Shown: positions 1 through 5,703 of the stretch, one piece after another
How the letters are laid out: the number at the start of each line of letters is the position of its first letter
How positions within the stretch are numbered: position 1 is the stretch's first letter
Assembly (NCBI GenBank): GCA_945878835.1
Contig: CAMCUG010000104.1
Coordinates: 1 to 5,710, forward strand
Length of the DNA: 5,710 nt
From: Chryseobacterium gleum
Lineage (GTDB): Bacteria > Bacteroidota > Bacteroidia > Flavobacteriales_D > Sanyastnellaceae
Reading direction: 5' to 3'
Position numbers and translations under genes: made by a program
Notes under the pieces: generated by a model
The model's input: only the letters and a program-made list of their open reading frames with translations
The model's database searches: none
What the model was told of the DNA's origin: nothing

Positions 1-208
1 TCTTCCACAGATTGGCGCGCATTTCGGCAACAATGACTCCGTCTTGCTTTTCTACCAATTCCGGATAGGCGTGTCCACTTTTCGGATAAAGATTCAGCTT
101 ATTCATTTCAGCTATTATCCAATACCGGCCATCGAATGCAGACTGTACAGCTCTGTGGATGCTTTGCGTAAGTTGAAGAAGCGTAAATGTTTTTTTAGGG
201 GCTGACAT
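1..208 (-). CDS. xseA: Exodeoxyribonuclease VII large subunit, N-terminal fragment (runs off the left edge)
   Basis: This is the first 69 codons of a minus-strand gene that continues beyond position 1. The reading begins MSAPKKTFTLLQLTQSIHRA and includes YWIIAEMNKLNLYPKSGHAY and, near the break, VAEMRANLWK. That series (short helix, then a W-x-x-A-E-[IM] strand, then SGH-x-Y, then an A-x-x-R-A-x-[LI]-W strand) is the N-terminal OB-fold of XseA, which binds single-stranded DNA. In the family, XseA carries the catalytic core and, with several copies of the small subunit XseB, degrades single-stranded DNA in the cytoplasm during repair and recombination. The catalytic domain is not in the window. 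The ATG at 208-206 is the first in-frame start after an in-frame stop at 223-221, so the start is well supported. There is no clear Shine-Dalgarno sequence, which is common in Bacteroidota. The gene is divergent from the ATPase gene at 589, and nothing links the two functionally. Confidence 0.9.
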   Translation of the reverse strand, partial: MSAPKKTFTLLQLTQSIHRAVQSAFDGRYWIIAEMNKLNLYPKSGHAYPELVEKQDGVIVAEMRANLWK

Positions 209-391
209 AGGGAAGTGAAATTAGGACGAAAATTCACCTTCCGTTCCATTGTGGATAATTATTTCACCGTGCCAAAAAATTTATTTTCGGCTGAATTTTA
301 TTTGAATTAATTACGCAAGCCTCACCATTATTGAAAATAAATATTTTTTAACATAGGTCAAGCGATTCTTTTTTTCAACAGTTAAAAACTA

Positions 392-426
392 TTTGCCCTT
401 TCGCGCGAGAAGTCATTCTACTTTTG
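392..426 (+). promoter_or_regulatory. Candidate Bacteroidota-type promoter upstream of the three-gene cassette
   Basis: TACTTTTG at 419-426 matches the Bacteroidota -7 element TAnnTTTG exactly. A TTTG at 392-395 could be the -33 element. The spacer is 23 nt, at the long end of what is described for Flavobacterium-type promoters. If used, it would give a leader of about 155 nt before the ATG at 589. A second, weaker -7-like match, TACTTTCG at 563-570 (one mismatch), lies closer to the gene but has no TTG at a suitable distance. The match is short and could be chance in AT-rich DNA. Confidence 0.3.
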
Positions 427-535
427 ATATCCCGATTTGAAAAAATCACCCCGTTTTATTTTTTAACTGCTCAACTCCTTTATTCCCGGCACTTACCGCA
501 CATACAGGAACAGCCACCGTTTTGACTTTTTTTTC

Positions 536-552
536 GTGCAGCAACACTGCAC
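536..552. repeat. Perfect inverted repeat GTGCAG-N5-CTGCAC upstream of the ATPase gene
   Basis: GTGCAG at 536-541 and CTGCAC at 547-552 are perfect 6-bp arms around the 5-nt centre CAACA, ending 36 bp before the ATPase ATG. It is GC-richer than the surrounding AT-rich DNA. It is not a terminator on either strand: on the plus strand the T-run comes before it rather than after, and on the minus strand it is followed by A residues. A binding site for a dimeric regulator, or a short hairpin in the leader RNA, are the likely readings. Chance occurrence is possible for arms this short. Confidence 0.4.
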
Positions 553-588
553 ACCTAACAAATACTTTCGTTAAAAAGACTGAAAACT

Positions 589-2013
589 ATGCACAAAATA
601 TTCGTTCACGCTGAGAATTTCACAGTATTTCAAGAAAAACAAACCTGGGAAATTGGAAGATTAAATTTTCTTTACGGGGAATTAGCAACAGGAAAGAGCA
701 GCTTAATTAAACTTCTTGAATTATTCCCGAGTAACGAGCAAGAAATGAAAGAAGTGAAATATTTTCAGTCTTTCGGTCCTTACGCCAATTTCGAGAACAT
801 CGTACACGACAAGAGCAAACCATTGAAGATTGGCTTTGAGGTGCGAGCCGATATTGGTGTGTTCACACAAACCTACGAATTCAAACCAGCTGAAAAGAAA
901 AAGGAAGCAATACTCTCCAATTTCAAAATCATCTTCAATGAAGAACTTGTCTTTGAATACGCCGATGGCGATGGTCAGCTGTTTACCCTTCCCACCTTGA
1001 ACCTTTTCGAGGCAGCAAGAGATTTCCTGTTAAAGCAAGAAAAAGACGCACCACTTGCGGACGATTGTCCTACTCGATCTGAATTACTCATAGCCGTTTT
1101 TCGTTTAGCCGATGACTCGAATTTCATTGGACAGGCCGAACGCGAATTCTTCCAGCGAACCCCTGCTCTGAAAATGAGAAAAAAAGACCCTAAGCCAGAA
1201 AGCGATGTTCCGTTTGAAGATTTTTTCTTTCAACTCTTTGAAATAACTGAATTCAATAGCCTAACCGAATTCGCCGAATCCCTCTCTTGGTTTATTCGTC
1301 AATGCTTCACAACGCTGGGACTTTACTTTCAAAGAAACCTCCTTAACACAACGAAGAATTACAATCGCTTCACACCTACCGCATTTAAAAATATTGAAGA
1401 CGGTTTTAAAAAACTCGACGAATTTGAACTTTTCTCCGACGCGAAAAAGATTACACCGATTTTTAAAGATTTCGGATTGCCCAAGCCCATTAAGTCCGAG
1501 GTCAATGACAGCGAAGGAAACAACTACGGTTACTCTTACCTCTTCGAATATGCGAACAAGAAGCGTGTTCAATACTACCAGCTGAGCACAACGGAACAAC
1601 GAAAAATTTTCCTCCTCACGCAGATCATCGCACATCAGGACATGCACTGTGAATTCAATTTTCACAATGACTACGGCTGGATGTACCTAGACAATTTAGA
1701 AAACCTCATACCTGTTGCCGAGCTTGGCACCTTTATAAAAAATCTTTTAAAGCATTTTCCGAATTACAATTACTTCTTTGAAACGCGAGGAACGCATATT
1801 GAATCTCTGACCAAAGAACTCATTCGTTCAAAGAAAATTACGAAGTCAGATATCCGGATTTACCACTTCATTAAAAACAAAAAAAATCATACATCACATG
1901 TAAGTCAACATACGCTCACTAAAAGAAACGAAGTATTCCCTTCGCTCTACAACGCCAATAAAACCAATGTAAACTGGAAAAAGAAAATCCCCCTTCAACT
2001 TCACTTCAATTAA
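589..2013 (+). CDS. ABC/AAA15-like ATPase with degenerate Walker B, first gene of the cassette
   Basis: The 474-residue soluble protein belongs by its layout to the SMC/OLD-like ABC ATPases often annotated as AAA family ATPase (AAA_15/AAA_21). It starts with the usual strands and then Walker A GELATGKS at residues 30-37 (K36 and S37 should contact the nucleotide phosphates). Residues 332-337, LSTTEQ, sit where the ABC signature LSxGEQ belongs. After it, WMYLD (364-368) is the Walker B strand, but the usual catalytic DE reads DN (D368-N369), with E371 nearby. FFETRGTHIES (396-406) fills the place of the usual ETHSEH switch segment. The region between holds a helical insert rather than a long coiled coil, and there is no TOPRIM nuclease domain as in OLD proteins. 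Slow or altered hydrolysis is an inference from these substitutions. The start follows an in-frame stop at 556-558 and gives Walker A its normal distance from the N-terminus. It is probably co-transcribed with the VWA gene 70 bp downstream. The exact function is unknown. Confidence 0.75.
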   Translation: MHKIFVHAENFTVFQEKQTWEIGRLNFLYGELATGKSSLIKLLELFPSNEQEMKEVKYFQSFGPYANFENIVHDKSKPLKIGFEVRADIGVFTQTYEFKPAEKKKEAILSNFKIIFNEELVFEYADGDGQLFTLPTLNLFEAARDFLLKQEKDAPLADDCPTRSELLIAVFRLADDSNFIGQAEREFFQRTPALKMRKKDPKPESDVPFEDFFFQLFEITEFNSLTEFAESLSWFIRQCFTTLGLYFQRNLLNTTKNYNRFTPTAFKNIEDGFKKLDEFELFSDAKKITPIFKDFGLPKPIKSEVNDSEGNNYGYSYLFEYANKKRVQYYQLSTTEQRKIFLLTQIIAHQDMHCEFNFHNDYGWMYLDNLENLIPVAELGTFIKNLLKHFPNYNYFFETRGTHIESLTKELIRSKKITKSDIRIYHFIKNKKNHTSHVSQHTLTKRNEVFPSLYNANKTNVNWKKKIPLQLHFN

Positions 2014-2016
2014 AAA

Positions 2017-2049
2017 AACAAGGTTGTTAAAACTTTACTTAGCCTTGTT
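2017..2049 (-). terminator. Hairpin between ATPase and VWA genes; terminator-like only on the minus strand
   Basis: AACAAGG at 2017-2023 pairs with CCTTGTT at 2043-2049. As RNA the stem extends by U-G, U-A and G-U pairs to 10 bp with a 13-nt loop (2027-2039). The stem is preceded by a run of A residues (2012-2016), so on the minus strand it reads stem then T-run, the form of an intrinsic terminator. On the plus strand no T-run follows it. It lies 3 nt after the ATPase stop and 34 nt before the VWA start, so it could also act in the plus transcript as an mRNA-stability or translation-tuning hairpin. No minus-strand gene ends here. Confidence 0.4.
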
Positions 2050-2083
2050 CAACACCACATCTTTGCGTAAATAATTAAACAAA

Positions 2084-2716
2084 ATGAATAAACAAAACGC
2101 CACCCACTACCACATTGTCTTGGACAAAAGTGGAAGTATGCAATCGCATTACAAAGAAACCCTTGAAGGGTTGAATGAGAAGCTTCATTCAATAAAAGCC
2201 ATTCAAGAGCGCAACTTAGATCAGCCGATCTATGTCTCGCTAACACTATTTTCAGACAGTCCTGAATTGGTCTTTGAAAATCTACCCGCAGCTGAACTGC
2301 CTGTGTTAACTGAAAAAGATTATGTCCTAGACGGCATGACCGGATTGCTTGACGCCATAGGCACCGTGATTAACCGAATGAAGTATGCAGTCGGACGTGA
2401 CCTGAAGGAAAAGAACGGTACTGTTATGATTGTCATCTTCACCGACGGTGGAGAGAACGCCTCACGCATATTTAAATTCCCAGAAATCTCATCAACGATT
2501 AAAGAGTTAGAAGCAACCGAGAACTGGAACTTCGCTTTCATAGGAGCCGACATAGATGCATGGGGAGCTGCTAGCAGACTGAACATGCAACAATCACGAG
2601 TGTATTCTTCACAAAAAGCGAATATCAAAGAAACCATGAACTTTGCTGCTGAAGCTTTAGAGAATTCCATACATCAAAAAAGATCTGGAAAAAATTGGGA
2701 AGGATTTAGTGAATAA
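2084..2716 (+). CDS. Stand-alone von Willebrand factor A (VWA) domain protein with intact MIDAS
   Basis: The 210-residue protein is almost entirely one VWA domain. The metal-ion-dependent adhesion site is complete: DKSGS at 14-18 (D14, S16, S18), T86 in the segment GMTGLLDAIG, and D121 in FTDGGENAS. The segments LTEKDY (75-80), LLDAIG (88-93), TDGGENAS and FIGADIDAW (152-160) match a recognisable family of small bacterial and phage-type VWA proteins. There is no signal peptide or membrane segment, so it should be cytoplasmic. VWA domains bind partners through a bridging divalent metal ion, so a scaffold or adaptor role between the ATPase and the downstream protein is the natural inference. 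The ATG at 2084 lies just before the first strand and is preceded by AATTAAACAAA without a Shine-Dalgarno sequence. The gene ends 20 bp before the next one, which supports co-transcription. The specific partner is unknown. Confidence 0.85.
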   Translation: MNKQNATHYHIVLDKSGSMQSHYKETLEGLNEKLHSIKAIQERNLDQPIYVSLTLFSDSPELVFENLPAAELPVLTEKDYVLDGMTGLLDAIGTVINRMKYAVGRDLKEKNGTVMIVIFTDGGENASRIFKFPEISSTIKELEATENWNFAFIGADIDAWGAASRLNMQQSRVYSSQKANIKETMNFAAEALENSIHQKRSGKNWEGFSE

Positions 2717-2736
2717 TAATTATTAAATTTATCGTC

Positions 2737-3924
2737 ATGCGAACACGGGTTCATTTATTAAAATCAGAAGAAGTAGACAAAGCTGCCTACCAGGAGATCT
2801 TGCAACAACTGCAATCGCTTTCTGGTCCGCTTGAATTTGTATCTACGGTAGATGAACCCGTGTTTGATGACGATGAAGGCATCGAATTCGACAACGAAGA
2901 CGAGCTTGGACGGGATAAAACACACCCTTTTCCCCAAGAAATGCTTCGAAGAACCGTCGCCTATTCAGATGTGAACGAGGAGATCTGTTCATTAGACGCT
3001 CATTATGTTGAGGCACCACAAACACTGACTCGATTGAAATGGGAAGACATCTTTGATCGATGTAAATTATTCAGAGAATTCAATGATATATCCGATTTGG
3101 AATTTGTCATTCTCTTGACCGACAAAGGCAATGAGTTCAACTGGTTCGCAGCGCCTGATCCGAAAGGAGGAAGAAATGGATTCGTACAAACATCAGGACT
3201 TGGCTTTTATTTACCTGGTTTTTCACGTGCAAGTATCGTTTATTTAATCGTTACTCATTTGCTTCGTCATCTTATGTTCTCAGATATTCGCGAGATGTCT
3301 GAAGGCGTTCACCAAACATCGGTAGGATGCATGAATGATTTTTGTGGAAACAAAAGCGAACTCATCTTAAAAATACGAACGGCTGACTTGTGCACCGATT
3401 GTGTCAAACGTTTGGAAGATAAACAAGTTGATCCTCTTCTCGCCAATCAAGTATTTGAAATCATGGAGGCCATGCGAAGCGAAATCTTATTTAGAGATCG
3501 CTACTCTTTGTTGAAGAAACCGAGCCGCATGACTGTTTCCGGCCCTAATTTTTCAATTAAATTTCCAGACCTTGCCAACATCGAATTAAAACTCGACAAG
3601 ATTGAAAAAACCATGTACTTGTTCTTCCTCGGCAAGCCGGAAGGAGTGAAACTTAACATGCTCGACGAGCATCGCGAGGAACTCACTGAACTGTATTTAA
3701 AAGTCAGTCCAACATCAGATAGGACAACGGCTACAAAAAGAATCAACGAACGCACCGACAATGCGCATACTCAAAAAATTAGCGAGACCATTTCGAAGAT
3801 CAGAAAAAAAATCAATGATTTACTTGGAGATGAAATGGGAGAGCATTACATCATTGCAGGTGCCAATGGCGAAGTGAAAAAAATCGGCGTTGAAAGACAT
3901 TTGGTTAGTTTCGGCGGGAATTAA
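2737..3924 (+). CDS. Uncharacterised protein with Cys4 cluster and distinct C-terminal domain, third gene of the cassette
   Basis: This 395-residue soluble protein has no firmly identified function. Residues 39-60 are an acidic stretch. Residues 120-180 form a probable alpha/beta core (FVILLTDKGNEFNWFAAPD, then RNGFVQTS, then the hydrophobic helix ASIVYLIVTHLLRHLMF). It is followed by a four-cysteine cluster, C198-x4-C203-x15-C219-x2-C222, within GCMNDFCGNKSELILKIRTA and DLCTDC, very likely one zinc site. From memory, the pattern GCxNDFCxxK, KxRTAD, CxDC recurs in hypothetical proteins of Bacteroidota, but I cannot name the family. Residues 285-395 (KIEKTMYLFFLGKPEGVKL through KKIGVERHLV) look like a separate, mostly helical domain also seen in Bacteroidota hypothetical proteins. 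Cys spacing and the nearby H174-LLR-H178 recall archaemetzincin, but the glutamate of HExxH is leucine here, so protease activity is not supported. The start lies 20 bp after the VWA stop. The stop overlaps the stop of the converging transporter gene. Confidence 0.8.
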   Translation: MRTRVHLLKSEEVDKAAYQEILQQLQSLSGPLEFVSTVDEPVFDDDEGIEFDNEDELGRDKTHPFPQEMLRRTVAYSDVNEEICSLDAHYVEAPQTLTRLKWEDIFDRCKLFREFNDISDLEFVILLTDKGNEFNWFAAPDPKGGRNGFVQTSGLGFYLPGFSRASIVYLIVTHLLRHLMFSDIREMSEGVHQTSVGCMNDFCGNKSELILKIRTADLCTDCVKRLEDKQVDPLLANQVFEIMEAMRSEILFRDRYSLLKKPSRMTVSGPNFSIKFPDLANIELKLDKIEKTMYLFFLGKPEGVKLNMLDEHREELTELYLKVSPTSDRTTATKRINERTDNAHTQKISETISKIRKKINDLLGDEMGEHYIIAGANGEVKKIGVERHLVSFGGN

Positions 3925-5330
3925 TGTCCCATTAAAATCACCATCCCCACCAACAACAAAAACGATATCACATTCACCACTATTCCAATGGTGAACATGT
4001 CCTTGGCTTTTACCCATCCCGTGCCATAAGCAATCGCATTCGGAGGAGTACTCATAGGGAACATAAAATCACAACTTGCAGCAAGCGTTACCGGTATGGC
4101 CCATGAAGCTGGAGACATGCCATTGGCTTGAGCCAACACGCCTACAATTGGGACGAACAACGTAACCATGGCTAAGTTGCTCATAAGCGCCGTAAGTAGA
4201 AGTCCAATTCCACACAGCATAATCAGATACGCAGTTGAACTTCCAACATTCACAACAGCTAACCATTGCGCCAAGCGTTCCAATAATCCAACTTCTTTAA
4301 ACGCTACGGATAAAGTCAATCCACCACCAAACATAAGCAATACTCCCCACGATAATTTCTCAGTATCTGGCCATTCCAACAGCCCAACCGAACGTTCATT
4401 CGGTTTACCCGATTCTTTCGGAATGAAAAACAGACTTAGTCCAAAAGCTAGAGCTATCCACGTATCATTGAAGGCCGGTAATTTCAACGCAAATGAAATC
4501 GGAGACTGGAAAATCCAGCAAAGTACAGCCCCCAAAAAGACAAACAACACACGTCTTTCCGACATAGACATACTCCCCATTGCTTGTCGAATGCTATGCA
4601 ATTCCGTATGCGCTCCTTCAATGGTTTCCTTTCTTTTGAAATGAATTTTCGAAAGAACCAAATAAACAAGAAACAGCAGTACCAAAGAAAAAGGCACTCC
4701 GTATTTCATCCATTCCAAGAATGAAATTTCTTCTCCAAACTGCTCCTTCACTATTCCAGCAGCAGCAACGTTCGGAGGAGTACCTATCAATGTCGCCATT
4801 CCACCAATGCTCGCTGCATACGCTACTCCCAAAACCAATGCACGTTTGAATTTCGCTTCGTGATTGTGTGCCGCAAGCAAATGCGCCACAGACGCAGCTA
4901 TAGGAATTAACATCATGGCAGTGGCCGTGTTACTAATCCACATGCTTAACACATAAGAAGACAACATGACTGCAAGTAAAATTCGAGCCTTCGCGTTACC
5001 CGCTAGATCCAGCAAACGAAAAGCAATCCGTTTATGCAATCCGTGTTTCTCTATCGCCAACGCCAACAGAAATCCACCTAGAAACAAAAAGACAAATTTA
5101 TCGGCATAAGGCACCACCACCTTTTCCATGCTCATGACATTCGATAACGGGAAAATCAAGATTGGCATTAACGCCGTAACAGCCATGGGTACCACTTCAG
5201 ATATCCACCACCAAAGCATAACTAAAACGGTTGACAAGACTACCCGTTCATTCCACGACAACCAATTCGGCAACCCAAGTGTTATCGCGAATGCAAGAAC
5301 AACAGGAAGAAACAGATTTATTTTTCGCAT
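3921..5330 (-). CDS. SLC13/DASS-family anion (probably dicarboxylate) : sodium symporter
   Basis: With the ATG at 5330-5328 this is a 469-residue, strongly hydrophobic inner-membrane protein, the usual length for the divalent anion:Na+ symporter family. Family marks are present in both halves: ISNTATAMMLIP (SNT at 133-135) with GTPPN (183-187), then MSNLAMVTLFVP (SNL at 384-386) with STPPNAIAYGTG (427-438). The second set lies in a near-complete match to the sodium:sulfate symporter signature (A-S-x2-F-x2-P-M-S-x3-N). About eleven hydrophobic segments are visible, with a hydrophilic loop around residues 230-258. By homology it imports di- or tricarboxylates such as succinate with sodium, but substrate cannot be read from sequence. 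The second motif is SNL instead of the usual SNT. A TTG at 5342-5340 in the same frame would add four residues (MSYS) and overlap the upstream stop. I prefer the ATG because it lies directly before the conserved RKINLFLPVV segment. It is probably translated from the same mRNA as the repeat protein 8 nt upstream. Confidence 0.9.
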   Translation of the reverse strand: MRKINLFLPVVLAFAITLGLPNWLSWNERVVLSTVLVMLWWWISEVVPMAVTALMPILIFPLSNVMSMEKVVVPYADKFVFLFLGGFLLALAIEKHGLHKRIAFRLLDLAGNAKARILLAVMLSSYVLSMWISNTATAMMLIPIAASVAHLLAAHNHEAKFKRALVLGVAYAASIGGMATLIGTPPNVAAAGIVKEQFGEEISFLEWMKYGVPFSLVLLFLVYLVLSKIHFKRKETIEGAHTELHSIRQAMGSMSMSERRVLFVFLGAVLCWIFQSPISFALKLPAFNDTWIALAFGLSLFFIPKESGKPNERSVGLLEWPDTEKLSWGVLLMFGGGLTLSVAFKEVGLLERLAQWLAVVNVGSSTAYLIMLCGIGLLLTALMSNLAMVTLFVPIVGVLAQANGMSPASWAIPVTLAASCDFMFPMSTPPNAIAYGTGWVKAKDMFTIGIVVNVISFLLLVGMVILMGH

Positions 5331-5338
5331 GGAATAAC

Positions 5339-5674
5339 TCAATACAACAACTGCTTCTTAGAAGCATTCTTCCAACCTGCTTTGTACTCTGCGTCGACGA
5401 AATAAATTTTCAATTCAGCTTTGTATTCAGCATCTTCAAAATAGATTTTCTTATTCGCCTTGTATTCAGCATTTACAAAAAACCAACGTCCATCGTTATT
5501 TCCCGCTTTGTATTCCGCGTCTTCCTTATAAACCAGTAAATCTGCCTTGTACTCCGCGTCTACCACATAAACCTTCACCTGCGCCTTGTATTCAGCATCT
5601 ACTGAATAAATCTTTTGTGCACTTGCACTCAGTCCAAACACGCACAATGCAAAAAGGAGAACGATCGATTTCAT
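5339..5674 (-). CDS. Small secreted protein of six DAEYKA repeats (DUF6150-like, from memory)
   Basis: The 111-residue product begins MKSIVLLFALCVFGLSASA, a clear Sec signal peptide with likely cleavage after ASA at residue 19. C11 is not in a lipobox, so it is probably a soluble exported protein, periplasmic or beyond. The mature part is nearly all repeats: (D/N)AEYKA at residues 26-31, 39-44, 52-57, 68-73, 81-86 and 94-99, each preceded by a strand such as KIYSV or KVYVV. The period is 13 residues except in the middle, where it is 16. Alternating hydrophobic and charged residues suggest a small repetitive beta fold. I associate this YKA-repeat type with proteins annotated DUF6150 in Bacteroidota, a recollection rather than a search result. 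The start is the ATG at 5674-5672, directly before the signal peptide. A TTG seven codons upstream (5695) would only add KQKKTV-type residues and is unlikely. The function is unknown. It precedes the transporter gene by 8 nt. Confidence 0.8.
   Translation of the reverse strand: MKSIVLLFALCVFGLSASAQKIYSVDAEYKAQVKVYVVDAEYKADLLVYKEDAEYKAGNNDGRWFFVNAEYKANKKIYFEDAEYKAELKIYFVDAEYKAGWKNASKKQLLY
5378..5614 (-). repeat. Six tandem imperfect coding repeats, 39-bp period with one 48-bp step
   Basis: The units encode the (D/N)AEYKA motifs of the secreted protein. At DNA level the six motif copies differ at synonymous positions (for example GATGCTGAATACAAGGCG versus GACGCGGAGTACAAAGCA) while the protein stays almost identical. 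This suggests old repeats held by selection on the protein rather than a recent expansion. The step between the third and fourth copy is 9 bp longer than the others. Confidence 0.9.
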
Positions 5675-5695
5675 AACTGTTTTTTTTTGTTTCAA

Positions 5696-5703
5696 CGAAG
5701 ATA
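5696..5703 (-). promoter_or_regulatory. Possible -7 promoter element for the repeat-protein/transporter operon
   Basis: Read on the minus strand, 5703-5696 is TATCTTCG, one mismatch from the Bacteroidota -7 element TAnnTTTG. It lies 21 nt before the ATG at 5674, a plausible distance for a short leader. The matching -33 element would fall beyond the end of the window, so the call rests on eight bases. Confidence 0.25.

Larger units (their letters stand above)
209..588. other. AT-rich divergent intergenic spacer
   Basis: This 380-bp gap lies between the divergent starts of xseA and the ATPase gene. I found no plausible small gene in it: the few minus-strand ATGs open very short frames or are out of frame with xseA, and no plus-strand ATG precedes 589. 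It is rich in A and T runs. It holds one candidate Bacteroidota-type promoter (392-426) and one compact inverted repeat (536-552), listed separately. It should carry the promoters for both flanking transcripts. I saw no RNA gene or riboswitch structure. Confidence 0.7.

Noticed and set aside
401..408. 8-bp palindrome TCGCGCGA
   Set aside because: It does not extend beyond eight bases, lies between the putative promoter elements, and is too short to call a binding site alone.
1261..1665. Open minus-strand frame of 134 codons inside the ATPase gene
   Set aside because: It lies wholly antisense to a gene with clear ABC ATPase motifs on the plus strand, and its translation shows no recognisable domain. 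It is a frame shadow.
2058..2065. CATCTTTG as a -7 element for a separate promoter of the VWA gene
   Set aside because: It has one mismatch from TAnnTTTG, and no TTG lies at a suitable distance upstream (the nearest is about 31 nt away).
2717..2736. AATAATTATT palindrome between the VWA and Cys4 genes
   Set aside because: A pure A/T palindrome in a 20-bp linker is expected by chance and cannot form a stable terminator stem.
3256..3270. HLLRH considered as an active HExxH metalloprotease motif
   Set aside because: The catalytic glutamate is leucine and no third ligand follows at the expected distance, so activity is not supported. The likeness is kept only as a structural question.
4168..4644. 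Open plus-strand frame of 158 codons inside the transporter gene
   Set aside because: The minus strand encodes a continuous DASS transporter with family motifs on both sides. The plus-strand translation is of low complexity and resembles no family.
5231..5539. Open plus-strand frame of 102 codons spanning the transporter and repeat-protein genes
   Set aside because: It crosses the junction of two well-supported minus-strand genes and reads repeats in antisense; no start signal or domain supports it.
5378..5614. Regular 39-bp repeats considered as a CRISPR array
   Set aside because: The units are contiguous coding repeats in frame, with synonymous variation and no unique spacers.
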